DNA from: Porphyra umbilicalis
Lineage: Eukaryota > Rhodophyta > Bangiophyceae > Bangiales > Bangiaceae
Length of the DNA stretch: 64,000 nucleotides
NCBI GenBank assembly: GCA_002049455.2
Contig: KV918800.1
Span: 277,291 to 341,290 of the forward strand
Direction: 5' to 3'
The translations under genes were made by a program, and so were the position numbers. Every line of letters begins with the position of its first letter. Position 1 is the stretch's first letter. The notes below the pieces were generated by a model. It had not been told where the DNA came from. It made no database searches and worked only from the letters and a program-made list of their open reading frames with translations. This document shows, piece by piece, positions 54,306 to 64,000 of the stretch.

Positions 54306-55251
54306 ATGGCGTCGGCTTTTGTGGCAGCTCTGCCACTGCTCGCTCGCCGCGGCGCGCGCTGGGCGCCCGCCACCGCCGCCGGCCGCCGCCTCGGCGGCGG
54401 CGGCCGCGCCGCCCCACGCCCCCCCCGGCGGCAGCGGCGCCCACAGCGGCCATGGCGTCGTCTGCCCTCCCCCCCCTCCCCCCCCCTCGGCGCCCGACGC
54501 GGCCGGCATTGTGCGCCACCGCCCCGGCGACCGCTTTTGCCAGCTGCTAACGCACGCGGGGGTGGCCTACACCGCCGGGCAGGTGGCGTCCGACACGTCG
54601 GTCGGGGTCGGCGCCCAAACGGCCGAGGTGCTTGCCAAAATCGACGCCCTGCTCGCCGAAGCGGGGACGTCCAAGGCGCACCTCCTCTCCGCCACCGTCT
54701 ACCTCCCCGACGTGACGACCGCGGGGGCCATGAACGAGGCGTGGGCGGCGTGGCTCGGCCCCACCACCCCGCGCTGCACGCGCGCGACGGTGGGGGCGCC
54801 GCTCGTGCGGCCCGAGCTGCTGGTGGAGGTGGTCGTCACCGCCGCCATCCCCCCGCCCGTGCCCGTCGGGCGGGTGGCGACGGACGGTGCGGCGGCGGCG
54901 GTCGGGCCGTACAGCCAGGGGGTCGTCGTCGAGGGGGGGCTCGTCTACGTGAGCGGGTGCGTCGGCCTGCGCTCGCCCGCCGACGGGGGGGGGCTCGTCG
55001 AGGGGGGGGTGGTGGCGCAGACCAAGCAGGCGCTGGCCAATATGAGCGCTGTGCTGGCGGCGGCGGGGTGTACGGTGCACGACGTCGTCAAGACGTCCAT
55101 TATGGTGACGGACATGGGCGACTTTGCGGCGGTCAACGGCGTCTACTCTGAGGTCATGGGGGACGCCAAGCCCGCCCGCGCCTGCTTTGGCGTCGCCGCA
55201 CTGCCGGTGGGGGCGGTGGTGGAGATTGAGTGCATTGCCAAGCAGCCGTGA
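54306..55251 (+). CDS. Two-domain RidA (YjgF/YER057c/UK114) protein with likely targeting peptide
   Basis: RidA proteins hydrolyse reactive enamine/imine intermediates such as 2-aminoacrylate. Domain 1 spans about 54509-54857 (GDRFCQLLTHAGVAYTAGQV ... PRCTRATVGAPLVRPELLVE). Domain 2 spans about 54868-55248 (AAVGPYSQGVVVEGGLVYVS ... ARACFGVAALPVGAVVEIE). Each keeps the conserved Arg, in CTRATVG and ARACFGV, that binds substrate in active members. The typical protein has one domain of about 130 residues, so this is a tandem fusion. The ATG at 54306 opens MASAFVAALPLLARRGARWA, an Arg-rich presequence fitting mitochondrial or plastid import. That start is one frame away from the domains; the switch lies in a C-rich stretch between about 54410 and 54490, probably a homopolymer error. 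The stop is TGA at 55249-55251. Confidence 0.8.
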
Positions 55252-55692
55252 GAAGCAGGAGGGCGGGGAGGGAGTGCGCGCCCATTGTGTTTTTTCTTTT
55301 TTTTTTCCACTCTGTCTGGCCACCTCGAGGCCGGCGATGGCTCGTACTGTAGTTATGCACGGCAACTCCCTTCCCAGACTGCGCAAATCCGAACCAAGTG
55401 GCTCCCGAAACGAACGGTGTGAGCGCGGCCGTCGCGTTCCCGCGCGACTCCGACACCCCCCCCCCCACCCCGCCCCCTTGCCTCCCAACGTTCATCGCGT
55501 CATCGCGGCGTGGCCCGCCACTGCCCCCCCTACCGCGCCCGGCGCACCCGCCCACGCGCCACCCCCCGCCGCTCTCCGATTCACGCGCCCCCCACTCAGT
55601 CACTTGCATCTGTTCTTGGCACTCGCCCCCTCCGTTGCACCGTGTCCCTTCCCCGACGGTTCCCGCCGTCCCCCCCCCCCCCCCCCCCGACC
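55252..55692. other. Intergenic between RidA and NUP35 genes
   Basis: A T-rich patch (55288-55310) just after the RidA stop, then C-rich sequence with a run of about 16 C directly before the NUP35 ATG. No separate gene. Confidence 0.5.
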
Positions 55693-57290
55693 ATGTCCAT
55701 GTCCCCCTACACCCCTCGCGGCGGGTCGTTTACCTACCCCCTCCCCGGCCGCCCATCGTCGGGCGGGGTGACCCCCCCCGCGGCCGCCCACGGGGAGGCG
55801 CTGCCGTCCTTCCTCCTCTCCGCCAGCCCCCCGACGTTTCGCCGATCGCCCGGCGTTGGTGGCGGCCTTGGCGGTGGCGGCCTTGGCGGGGGCGACGGCG
55901 GCAGCGACGGTGGCGGAGCCGCTTTTGGGCGAGCCGTCTGGGGCGCCGGCGGCGGCTCCCCCGGCGGCCCGACCGACGGCGCCGCCATTGGCGTCGGTGT
56001 TGGCGGCAGCGGCGGCGGCGGCGGCTTTGCCACCCCGACCCCCTCCTCCGCGTCCTACCTCTATGGCCGCCCCGCGTCGACGCCCGCCGGCGGCAGCGGC
56101 GGCGGCCGCGGCCCCGCCTGGGGTGCCACGTCTGCGTGGCCGTCCACGCCCGGCGGCGCCGACGCTGCCGGTGGCGGCGCGGCGGCCACGCCGCGGTCGG
56201 CCTTTAACGAGCGCCTCCGCACGCCCGACCGGGGGGGGGGCGCGCCGCCGCCCCGTCCGTGTCGCCGCGCCTGCCGTCGGCGGGGGGGGGGGGGTGTCTT
56301 CGGGCCGCCGCCCGCCGCCGACGCCGGACCGGTCGCGGGCGGCTTCCGGCGGCGGGGGTGGGGCTGGTGGTGGTAGTGGCGCCGGCGGCGGCGGCGCGGC
56401 AGCGGCGGGCGGTTTTGGTGGTGGTGGCAGCGGCAGTCACAGCGGGGGTGGTGGGCCGGGCCGCTCCGCGTCGGGCGGCCGCCTGCCGCCGGCGCGGAGT
56501 ATGCTCGACACGCCGACGCCCGGCCTGGTGGCGCTCGGCACCATTGGCGGCGGCGGCGTCGGCGGCGGCGCCATGGCCGTCGACGCGGGCGCCGGCTCGG
56601 CCGCCTGGGTCGACCCCTACGCCTTTGCGGGCGGCGGCGGCCGCCGCGACGGGCCGGCGGCGGGCGGCCGCACCCCCCCCGCCATGGCGCGCGCGTTTGG
56701 CGGAGCGGCAGCTGCCGCCGCCGCCGCCGCCAACGGCAACGACGACGAGCTGGCCTGCTGGGTGACCGCCTTTGGCTTTACCCCCGCCGCCACGGCGGCG
56801 GTGCTCCGCTCCCTCCGCACCCACGGGGCGGTGACGCGCGTCGTCGGCAGCGTCGGCAACTGGGTGCACGCGCGCTTCGCGTCGGCCGCCGAGGCGTCGG
56901 TGGCAACGTGGCACGGCTTGCGCACCGTCGACGGCTGCCTCGTCGGCGTCGTGCCGTGCACCGAGCCGGCGGCGGTCGCCGCGTTGACGTCGGAGGGGGG
57001 GGGGGTGGGGGCGGGGGGGGGGGGACCTCCTCGTGGCTCCGTCGCCGAGTCCCCGCAGGGGGGGGGGGCGGGGGGGGGCGCCCCCCCCGAGGGAGGGGGG
57101 GGGCGTCCACGCCCGCGCGCGCGGCGGCGGCGCCGTCGACGCCCGGGACGCCGTCGCGGCTGCTCCCGCTGGGGGGGGGGGGGACGCCGGGGGAGGGGGC
57201 CCGCCCAGACTCCCTCTTCCTGCCCGTGCCGGCGACGCCCCCGCGGGGGGGCTCCTGTCATCCGTGTCCGAATACGTGTTTGGGTGGTGA
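55693..57290 (+). CDS. NUP35: Nucleoporin NUP35/NUP53 (MPPN/RRM_NUP35 domain)
   Basis: NUP35 is an inner-ring nucleoporin that binds NUP93, NUP155 and the pore membrane. The ATG at 55693 starts MSMSPYTPRGGSFTYPLPGR, followed by a Gly-rich, poorly ordered region with SMLDTPTPGLVAL-like motifs. The RRM-type MPPN domain runs about 56740-56985 (DDELACWVTAFGFTPAATAA, then NWVHARFASAAEA and GCLVGVVPC). The protein ends LLSSVSEYVFGW, a C-terminal membrane-binding helix with terminal FGW as in NUP35 proteins. The frame changes at G runs near 56227-56238, 56281-56294, 56995-57090 and 57242-57250, each inside a Gly/Pro linker, while all domains read cleanly. This fits homopolymer miscounts rather than a dead gene. 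The exact residue count is therefore uncertain (about 530). Confidence 0.8.
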
Positions 57291-58559
57291 GGGCAGCGGG
57301 GGGGGGGGGCTGGTCGTCGGCCGCCCGGAAAGTGGCGGCGCGTGTCGGCGGGCGTCCACGTCGGTCCACGGGAGGGGTGGCGCGCGCGCGCGGCGGTGGC
57401 CGGCAGCGGCGCCGGGCGGTCGGGCGGCGGCGGCGGGTCGTGTGTCGAAAGGCCGAGCGACGGCGGTGGTCGTCGCACGGTTGTCTCTTGTCGCGTGGGG
57501 GAGGGCGGTGCTGGACCGACGTTGCTGGGCAGGCGTGGCGTCGACGGCCACGCAACAGATCGTCTGGTGGCACGGGTGAGCTCCTTTTCTTGGACTTTTG
57601 CGCACGTTTCGTTACGCAGCACTCGCTGTAGTGCGCCGTGGCGCGTGCGCGCACGCGTCGCCGCCACCCAGCGTCGCCGTGCCTGCCCCATTTTTGCGAG
57701 GACCGCGCCGCCGCCCTACTGGCGCCATTGACACACACACGCGGCGGTCAATGGGCCTGCACCCATGGACGGCTGCGGTGGTCCCCGCTCACCCGCCGCC
57801 GCGTGGCAGCAGGGGTGGCCAACCCCGTCCCACAGACCCCGACGATGGCACCCGCGCTCCCCCGTCACGCGCGCGGTCGCACGCCGCGGCGGACACACGT
57901 TCCCCGCAGCGCCGCGCCACGCCGCGTCACCGGGAACTTGGCTTTCCCAGTGCCGCTGGCGACGGCGTGACCAACAGCGACAGCGGCGGTCGGCCAGCGC
58001 CGCCGGCCAGCCGACGTTGATGCCACGACTCGCTGGAACGGATGCGGATGTACCGTTGCCAGCAGCGTGAGCAACCCTTTGGTGCCATTAAGCTGCTCGC
58101 GGGGTGACGGAAGAAGGCCGCAGCACGCCAGCAGCGCGGGTTATCGCCACCCTGGGGATGACGTGGTCACACCGGTCGAACCACACGTGACGTTGGACGC
58201 CACAGTGAACACGACGGTTTTGATGATGACCGTCACAGTGGCACCAGCTGGTGCTCGGCTGCAGCCGAGCTCTACCGGGGGCTCTGTGTTCAGGCTTCGG
58301 GGGGTCAGGTTGTCACTTGACTACGCCTTGCTGTCGACAGTGGCTGTTGCACCTGATGCTGCGAGCTGCATTAGGCTTCCACGGGTCCTTGTGACTGGCC
58401 CAAGGCTCCGTTTGCAAGCGCGCTCAGCGGAGGCTCAGTGGCCGTCGGCCGCAAGCGACCGCGGCAGCGGCCGCTGTGCGGAACGTGCTCCGTCACACCT
58501 CACGAGGCGTGGCGACAGCGTTCTCGACCACCGCGGTGCCCGCACTGACCACCGCGCGC
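57291..58559. other. No gene recognised
   Basis: GC-rich then mixed. A + frame from 58067 reads a plausible beta-rich stretch (LDATVNTTVLMMTVTVAPAG) but has no known domain and runs into the hAT-like element at 58560, so it may be a gene fragment disrupted by that insertion. Confidence 0.4.
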
Positions 58560-59521
58560 TAGGGGTGTCCAATCGGATTGTGATGCCAAACCCATTAAAC
58601 CGGTTTTCGTTACAGCCCACTATCAATTCTAAACCGAGTCATAGTTACTGGTATAACTAGCTTGATGAGTTCCCCTGATAACTTTTCAATTATATTGCTC
58701 AATTCGAAACTTGCACAGCATTCCTTGAGCAACGCATCTCACCTACTAGGGCTGTTCGCGCACTTCCAGGGGCTGCCGCAATAGCACTTTGCGGACCGCG
58801 CCCCAGATAGGCCGAGCTGGTGCAACAGAGGAAGAGGGCAGACCCCAGTGCCACAAAGTCACAATGAGCCATCAAAACCTCTCCAGAACGTATTGCTCAT
58901 GCCCTGGAGGCAGGTACTCGTCGATGACGTGATTGCTCGCAGATGCAGAACAAGTTTAGGTACTGCTTCGTACAGTTTCCATCTCGCCTACGAAGGCCTT
59001 CTACGAATGATGGAGAACTGTGCACTGCTCGGTGTCTTCGTAAGAGAGCACTGTCTACGTAAGGACCATCGTGAAGCCGACGCATTAGCCACATTCTACT
59101 TCTTTTCTTGCCAGATGGAGCGACCGTTTTCCCCACACCGAAGTCCCTCTCTGATGCTCTCCTTATCTGGTTGCTCTGACTACACCCGTCGAGGTAGACG
59201 GAGGACGTGAGAGTAACAGGCCGGGCTTCGGTACGAGCTCGGTTGCTGCTACATCAGTCCAGGGCCCTTCACATGCCATCGTCCTCAGCACTGTTGACCC
59301 AGCGGCTTTCCTCATTGGATCCTTGGATGAACATGCTCAAGAATTTGTGAATACTGTATTCTGACCGTTCCAAGACGCGCATGAGCTTGAGGAATTCTGG
59401 GAGTTAGATCGAATCCAACGGCCCCATTTATCTGACTCCGAACTGGTTCATGATCGATTTCAGTTTTCGTCCCGATTTAATATATTTCAGCAGATTTTGA
59501 TTAACCGATTGGACACCCCTT
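58560..59521. mobile_element. hAT-like non-autonomous element
   Basis: A 962-bp element with ends TAGGGGTGTCCAATCGG and CCGATTGGACACCCCTT. TAGGGGTG tips are typical of hAT. The 8-bp flanks are CCGCGCGC (58552-58559) and CCGCGCGA (59522-59529), seven of eight identical. The interior is AT-richer than its surroundings, has short frames only and no transposase. Confidence 0.75.
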
Positions 59522-59529
59522 CCGCGCGA

Positions 59530-60351
59530 GTCTGTGGTGAATGGCGGGCAACCACGTGTCGCTTTTCTCCTTGCATCGTCTCGGGCCCCGTCGGTCCTGA
59601 TTGGCGACTCGGACTTCGCGCGTCAGCACATCTTCTGGAAGGAACGGTTTCGGGTCGGGCCCCCCGGGTTTGCGGGCTGGTGTGGCCCGCGGGCCGTCGA
59701 AACCGCCGCGCCTGGCGCCGCGCGTGCGTCACACGCCGTGGATTCAACGAGGGGCACCGCCCGCAATGAAAAGTGGCCAAGCGCCACCCCCGTCCCAGGT
59801 CCACTAATGCACCAGCTGCTGCAGGCGTGCCACTGTGCCAGTGGCAGCAGCCGTTTCCAAGCCCAATAGGGTGGGAGACGGTGTCTCGGACCTCTGGGCC
59901 CGTCCTCGTGGCGGGCCCCTCACTTTCCAGACACCGCGGGACCAGCTGTTTCCGCAGGATTCAAAAGCCGGCACCACCAAGGCCGCGCTCCCGCGCCGGG
60001 CCCGGAGAGTCCATGCCCGCAGCGACGTCCAGGAGGCACCGTGCTGTCGGTTGGCCCCCTCTTACGGAAATATAGGGAGCCTCCCACTCGACCACCGTCG
60101 CTCCACCACCTCTCTTCTGCATCTGGCATTCCCGAGCCGTTGCACGACGACCTGTCGAGCAGCGCCCCATCTCTGCCTGGCAGCCATCGTTAGGGCATCA
60201 CCTTCGCCAGGGCACGTGTCCAACTTGCGGCTGCCGGCCGACCGTGGCGGTCCTTCGTCAACGACTACCTCTTTTTCACCCTCGGTCTCGACGGTCGTAT
60301 GCCCTGTTGTCCCTGCGGGCCACCCCCGCTCGGCCCCCTGCACCCCCCGCC
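59530..60351. other. No gene recognised
   Basis: Mixed to GC-rich sequence; the last part is the leader of the following gene. Open frames present lack domains. Confidence 0.45.
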
Positions 60352-61563
60352 ATGGCACGGTCCTATTTGCTCGACTCCTTGTCCACCATTGCGTCGACAC
60401 TCCTGCTCACGAGCGACCCAGACCCGACGGTCGCTGCCGGCGCCCGCTCCGAAGTGCGGCGCTGGTGGTCCCACGCCTTTGGGTTGCCGCCAAACGCCGG
60501 CACCGGCCCCCTGCGGCGCCCCGACCGCACGCGCCGACGTGCCGGTAGTGCGGGCGTGCCTGGCCTGGGCGACGGCACCCGCTGGTCGTCCTCCTCCTCC
60601 TTGGCGTCCTCTTTGCGCGGCGGCGGCGGCGCGGGCGGGCGGGAATTGTCCCTGACTGGCGGTGGCAGCGTGCGGCGGGCACGCAGCCGCTCCCCGGCGT
60701 CGCGGCCGCGCGGCCACGTCCGCACCGGCTCTGTCGTTGTGACGCGGGGACACAGGCGCGCGCCGTCGACGGGGATGGCGGCCACCGCCGCCGCCGCCGC
60801 CGCTGCCGCCGCCGCACCGGCAGCACCGGCGGCGTCGCCGAGCTGGCGCTCCAAGCCGCGGAACAAAGTTTTTTACGACCTCAACGGCACGCCCGTATCG
60901 CCGCCGGCCGACATGAAGCCGCTCGGCCACCGGCGCAAGCCTTCGCTGGGCGCCACGGCCGCTGCGGCCGCCGCGGCCGCCGCGGCGGGCGGCCACCGGC
61001 GCAAGCCGTCGCTGGGCGCCACGGCCGCTGCGGCCGCCGCGGCCGCCGCGGCGGGCGGCCACCGGCGCAAGCCGTCGCTGGGCGCCACGGCCGCTGCGGC
61101 CGCCGCGGCCGCCGCGGCGGGTGCAGCGGCGGCCGGCGGCGGTGATCGGTCCCCCCCGCCGTCGGAGCCCCCGGTGTCGCCCGTGTCCCCTCAAGCGCGG
61201 GGCGCCAGCGCCGCCCCACTCGCCGGTATGCAACGGGTGACGAGCCGCAGCCGGCTGTTTTTGGAGCAGGCCACCGCTGCGGGGCGGGTGCCCGACGCGG
61301 CGCGGCCCGCGGGGTGGGCCGACCGCGCGCGGGGCGACGGCGGGAAGCTCGGTCGGGCAGAGGGCGGGCGGCTCGGCCGGGGGGGTGGCTCGGGCCGCTT
61401 GGGGGAGGACCTCGCCACCCGTGGACGGGCGGCGTCGGATGCGCGGCCGCGGGGCGGAAGCCTCAAGGAGCTCCGCCACCTGTTCGCCAACCCAGAGCTG
61501 TATGGGTGCGGGGCGGCGGCGGACGACACGCAGACGCTGCTGCTCCGGGGTGGGGGGCGGTGA
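60352..61563 (+). CDS. Unknown protein with three 22-residue repeats
   Basis: A 403-residue protein from the ATG at 60352 (CGCCATGGCAC). The first 45 residues look folded (MARSYLLDSLSTIASTLLLT, then ARSEVRRWWSHAFGLPP). The rest is mostly disordered, Ser/Arg- and Ala-rich. Residues of about 192-257 are three consecutive copies of GHRRKPSLGAT followed by a poly-Ala run. Each copy offers an RRKPS site that a basophilic kinase could phosphorylate, and RGHRRAPST earlier resembles it. A short conserved-looking segment (RNKVFYDLNGTPVSPPADMK) precedes the repeats, and a C-terminal helix (SLKELRHLFANPELYG) follows. No named domain is recognised. The frame is unbroken. It is perhaps a scaffold or cytoskeletal regulator, but this is only a guess from composition. 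Confidence 0.75.
   Translation: MARSYLLDSLSTIASTLLLTSDPDPTVAAGARSEVRRWWSHAFGLPPNAGTGPLRRPDRTRRRAGSAGVPGLGDGTRWSSSSSLASSLRGGGGAGGRELSLTGGGSVRRARSRSPASRPRGHVRTGSVVVTRGHRRAPSTGMAATAAAAAAAAAAPAAPAASPSWRSKPRNKVFYDLNGTPVSPPADMKPLGHRRKPSLGATAAAAAAAAAAGGHRRKPSLGATAAAAAAAAAAGGHRRKPSLGATAAAAAAAAAAGAAAAGGGDRSPPPSEPPVSPVSPQARGASAAPLAGMQRVTSRSRLFLEQATAAGRVPDAARPAGWADRARGDGGKLGRAEGGRLGRGGGSGRLGEDLATRGRAASDARPRGGSLKELRHLFANPELYGCGAAADDTQTLLLRGGGR
60925..61122 (+). repeat. 66-bp in-frame tandem repeat, three copies
   Basis: Units start GGCCACCGGCGCAAGCC at 60925, 60991 and 61057 and are almost identical. They encode the 22-residue repeats of the surrounding protein. Confidence 0.95.
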
Positions 61564-62162
61564 CAGGTCGTTGGTCGTGGCGGCGTGGGGGGGGCGTCGA
61601 CCAGGTCGTGCATGAAGATGACCATGGGGTGAGGGTGTAGCCTTTTGATTGCCCGAGCGGGTCTCGATGTTGACGAGCCCCGGTCGCCTCAGCCTTGACA
61701 TCGGCCGGCTGGAAGTAAGAGGACAGATCTATTCGGCGGCGCGCACGACGCGTCCTGCACAACAGAAACACACTGTATCTGCGAGAGCGTGTCGTGTCCG
61801 ACTCGCTCTCCCTCACACAACGCGACGCGCGCCAAACTGCAATGACGAACGGTCAGAGCGTCGTAGCCGGTTAGGGTCGCTTGTCCAGCGTTTCCCTTGG
61901 ACATGGCAACGCCCTTGGGTGACACCCGGGTGCAAAGTGCATTCGCGGCCTAGTCCACGACATGGCATGGCAGAGCCGGAGCACACATACACGCAGGAGG
62001 CGCAAAGGAGAACAAAACAAAACGAGGAGGTAAGAAAAGAGAAAAAGACGGCTGCACGCCTAACCCAGGCGGACCTACCGCCTGGCACAAAGCCGTCTGC
62101 CCCCCCGACCACACGCGCACCCAGCTCAGGTCCGGTTCCGTTAACCCCCCCCTCCCGCCACG
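61564..62162. other. Convergent intergenic spacer
   Basis: Spacer between two convergent genes; no gene or repeat recognised. Confidence 0.5.
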
Positions 62163-62942
62163 TCATCCCCCTCCACCCCCTCCCCCGTCACGCCACAAGA
62201 CGATCGCCCCAAAGAGCAGGTTTCCCCCCACCCCCACCGCAATCCCCCGCCGCCACCGCCGGCTGAGCACCACACTCCGGTCGACCGACAGGAGGACCAT
62301 GATGAGGCCGAGGAGGAAGCCGAGGACGACCCCAAACACAAAATCTGACGGGGCACCCTCGACTTCGGGGCCCTCGTCATCGGTCGTGCCGCCGCCGCCG
62401 CCACCGGGGCCGAGGCCCTCCTCCGCGTCGCTCAACCGTTGGAGGTGGGCCGCGAGGGCAGCGTCGGCCAACAGCCGCCGGTCCTCGCCGCCCTCCTCAC
62501 CGGCGAGCAAGCCGCTGCCGTCCGAGTCGGTGCCGCCACCGGCGCCGCCGCCGCCGCCACCGGCGGCGCCAGCGTCCTTGGCCCCCGGCGACGTCGACCC
62601 GGGCGCCGCAGAGACGCCAACGTGCACAAAGGCGCCGTCGGCGAGGCCCGCGGCGGCGACCGAGCCGCTGCCGCCGAGGAGCTTGCCCGCGTGGATCAAC
62701 CGCAGGCGAGTGCCGGGCGTGAGGGTGCCGGCCCGTGAAATGGCCACCTGCAATTGGGGGATGGTGGTGGTGGGGGCCACGGCCAGGGCGAGGGGCGGGT
62801 CCGCGCCGGCAATGGACACCCGCAGGTGGAGGAGGTCTGCGTCGTCGACGGCGGGGGCGGGGGCGGGAGTCACGGGCGTGGGCGTGGCAGATGGGGGGTG
62901 CGGGGGGGGGGGAGCCGCCACCGGTGACCTTGGTGGGGGCAT
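62163..62942 (-). CDS. Membrane-anchored ubiquitin-like protein, Dsc3-like
   Basis: A 259-residue protein from the ATG at 62942 (MPPPRSPVAA). A disordered Pro-rich start is followed by a ubiquitin-like fold at about residues 37-110 (LLHLRVSIAGADPPLALAV, TTIPQLQVAISRA, GTRLRLIHAGKLL, LADGAFVHVGV). Then come a Gly-rich linker, a helix (RRLLADAALAAHLQRL) and two membrane helices at about 201-220 (FVFGVVLGFLLGLIMVLLSV) and 233-250. UBL plus two C-terminal membrane segments with an FxxGxxLGFLLG motif fits Dsc3 and plant relatives, part of a membrane E3 ubiquitin ligase complex of Golgi/ER membranes. TMUB proteins are the alternative but have a different membrane layout. The frame is unbroken. The poly-Gly end (RDGGGGGGG) sits on a homopolymer-rich stretch, so the last residues are uncertain. 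Confidence 0.7.
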   Translation of the reverse strand: MPPPRSPVAAPPPPHPPSATPTPVTPAPAPAVDDADLLHLRVSIAGADPPLALAVAPTTTIPQLQVAISRAGTLTPGTRLRLIHAGKLLGGSGSVAAAGLADGAFVHVGVSAAPGSTSPGAKDAGAAGGGGGGAGGGTDSDGSGLLAGEEGGEDRRLLADAALAAHLQRLSDAEEGLGPGGGGGGTTDDEGPEVEGAPSDFVFGVVLGFLLGLIMVLLSVDRSVVLSRRWRRGIAVGVGGNLLFGAIVLWRDGGGGGGG

Positions 62943-64000
62943 GGTGGCGCCGGTCAGGGGAGAGAGAACCGGGGGATGGAGGCGTGGCGTGCCCTCTGTC
63001 AAAAAAGAAGTGGCGGGGGTGGACAAGAAGGGCAGGTGGGGGTAGAGAGTAGCAATCCACGCACGCAACGTGGGTAGGTGCCAAAAAGCAGGGACTGGTG
63101 ACAGAGGAGGTACCTGGTGCGGAAAGTTGACAGGACGCAGGGCGGCTCGCCTTCCGAGACACACGAATCGGGCACAGCTGGCGAGTGCCACGACCGCTTA
63201 CGCGGCAGCCAGCCGCAACGAGATGACCGCCCAAAGATGAAGGCACACCGGTCCACCCGCAACCCCGCCGTCACGGATGCAAATGGAGGGCGGGACACGC
63301 GTCTAGGACGAGAAACCGCGGCGGCGGGGGCGGCCCGCTACCGCCACGTCACGGTTGGCGCGCCGGGGCAAACGCGGCCTCACCGGCCGGGGCCAATCCC
63401 CACCGCCACCGTCGCGGACGGCGTGACCTTCCCCCTACTCGCCGCCGCGGCTCAGCTCAACCGCCCCGCGTCTCGGTCGCGGTACCACCTCGCCCAGCGG
63501 CGGGCCCGCTACGGCCCAGCCGCGACCGACGGCACGCCGTGCGCGCCGCCACCACCAAACCACCCCCCGACGGCCTGACCGAGCCGACGCAGCCGCCCTT
63601 CCCCCAACGTCCGCCGCTTCCCCCGCGCGTCGTCCCCACCGACACCGCCAATGCCAACCGCGTCGCGCCACCGCGTGCCAGGCTGGCGGCGACGCGGCCA
63701 CGCAAATCCCGGTCGCCCCCACCACCCCCCCCCCACCTCACCCCCCCCCCCTCCTCCTCACTCCCCGCCTCCACTCGCCCCCAAAATGCCGAGCACGCCA
63801 GCAATAAAACGGAGCGACCAAAAAATGAAAAAAGAAACGGCCGCCCAAAAGGCACCCCCGCGGGAACCGCGGTGGCGGTACGAGTGCCGGTGAGCGGCGT
63901 CCCACGGACGCAAGCGGCGGCGAGCACGTGGGGCACCGACCAGTGGCCGGCAGGGCCAGCGGACGTGGCGGCGGGGAGAAGTGGAATTCTCACCAGGCCG
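62943..64000. other. Right edge, no gene recognised
   Basis: Upstream region of the Dsc3-like gene, then GC-rich sequence. A minus frame at 63457-63993 includes a membrane-like PFLFSFFGRSVLLLACSAF but has no other support and could be chance. The window ends here. Confidence 0.4.

Noticed and set aside
63457-63993. Minus-strand frame with one membrane-like stretch
   Set aside because: The hydrophobic patch is isolated and surrounded by Gly/Arg low complexity, and the frame is cut by the window edge.

Overview
This window reads as nuclear DNA from a GC-rich, intron-poor eukaryote. It carries a nuclear-pore protein (NUP35/NUP53), a METTL18-type histidine methyltransferase, a two-domain RidA protein, a membrane-anchored ubiquitin-like protein resembling Dsc3, a Myb/SANT protein and a secreted or type I membrane protein. 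It also carries eukaryotic DNA transposons of pogo, Tc1/mariner-like, PIF/Harbinger-like, hAT and possibly Helitron2 type, and a Crypton-like tyrosine recombinase. Poly-Ala, poly-Gly and poly-Pro tracts, G/C homopolymers and largely uninterrupted genes fit a GC-rich alga, for example a bangiophyte red alga such as Porphyra or Pyropia. That placement is inference, not proof.

Layout. 0-10 kb: repeats and transposons. A 3.6-kb pogo/Tigger element sits inside a 63-bp tandem repeat, followed by nested Harbinger-like elements and a 174-bp palindrome. 10-16 kb: GC-rich sequence with no recognised gene. 16-21 kb: a signal-peptide/TM protein gene (+) and a Myb-like gene (-). 21-24 kb: a complete Tc1/mariner-like element with 28-bp terminal inverted repeats. 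24-30 kb: AT-richer sequence and repeat debris. 30-40 kb: a broken PIF1-type helicase (+), a small Ala-rich protein (+), a tyrosine recombinase (-, frame-broken) and a 723-residue unknown protein (-). These may be parts of one mobile element. 40-41 kb: a non-autonomous hAT element carrying a mariner-type MITE inside one of its terminal repeats. 42.5-43.6 kb: METTL18. 43.8-47.3 kb: two related 1.35-kb elements in opposite orientation with Helitron2-like ends. 49-50 kb: a small zinc-finger protein. 51-52 kb: a MITE. 54-57.3 kb: double RidA and NUP35. 58.5-59.5 kb: a hAT-like element. 60-63 kb: a protein with three perfect-length 22-residue repeats, then the Dsc3-like gene.

Two patterns recur. 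First, METTL18, NUP35 and RidA are intact in domain content but change reading frame exactly at long G or C runs, which points to homopolymer length error in the assembly rather than gene death. Second, both DDE transposases carry a single in-frame stop, and the tandem duplication in the PIF1 gene is 139 bp, not a multiple of three; these elements look recently inactivated. The housekeeping genes are independent single genes; no operon-like organisation is seen. No tRNA, rRNA or CRISPR array was found.
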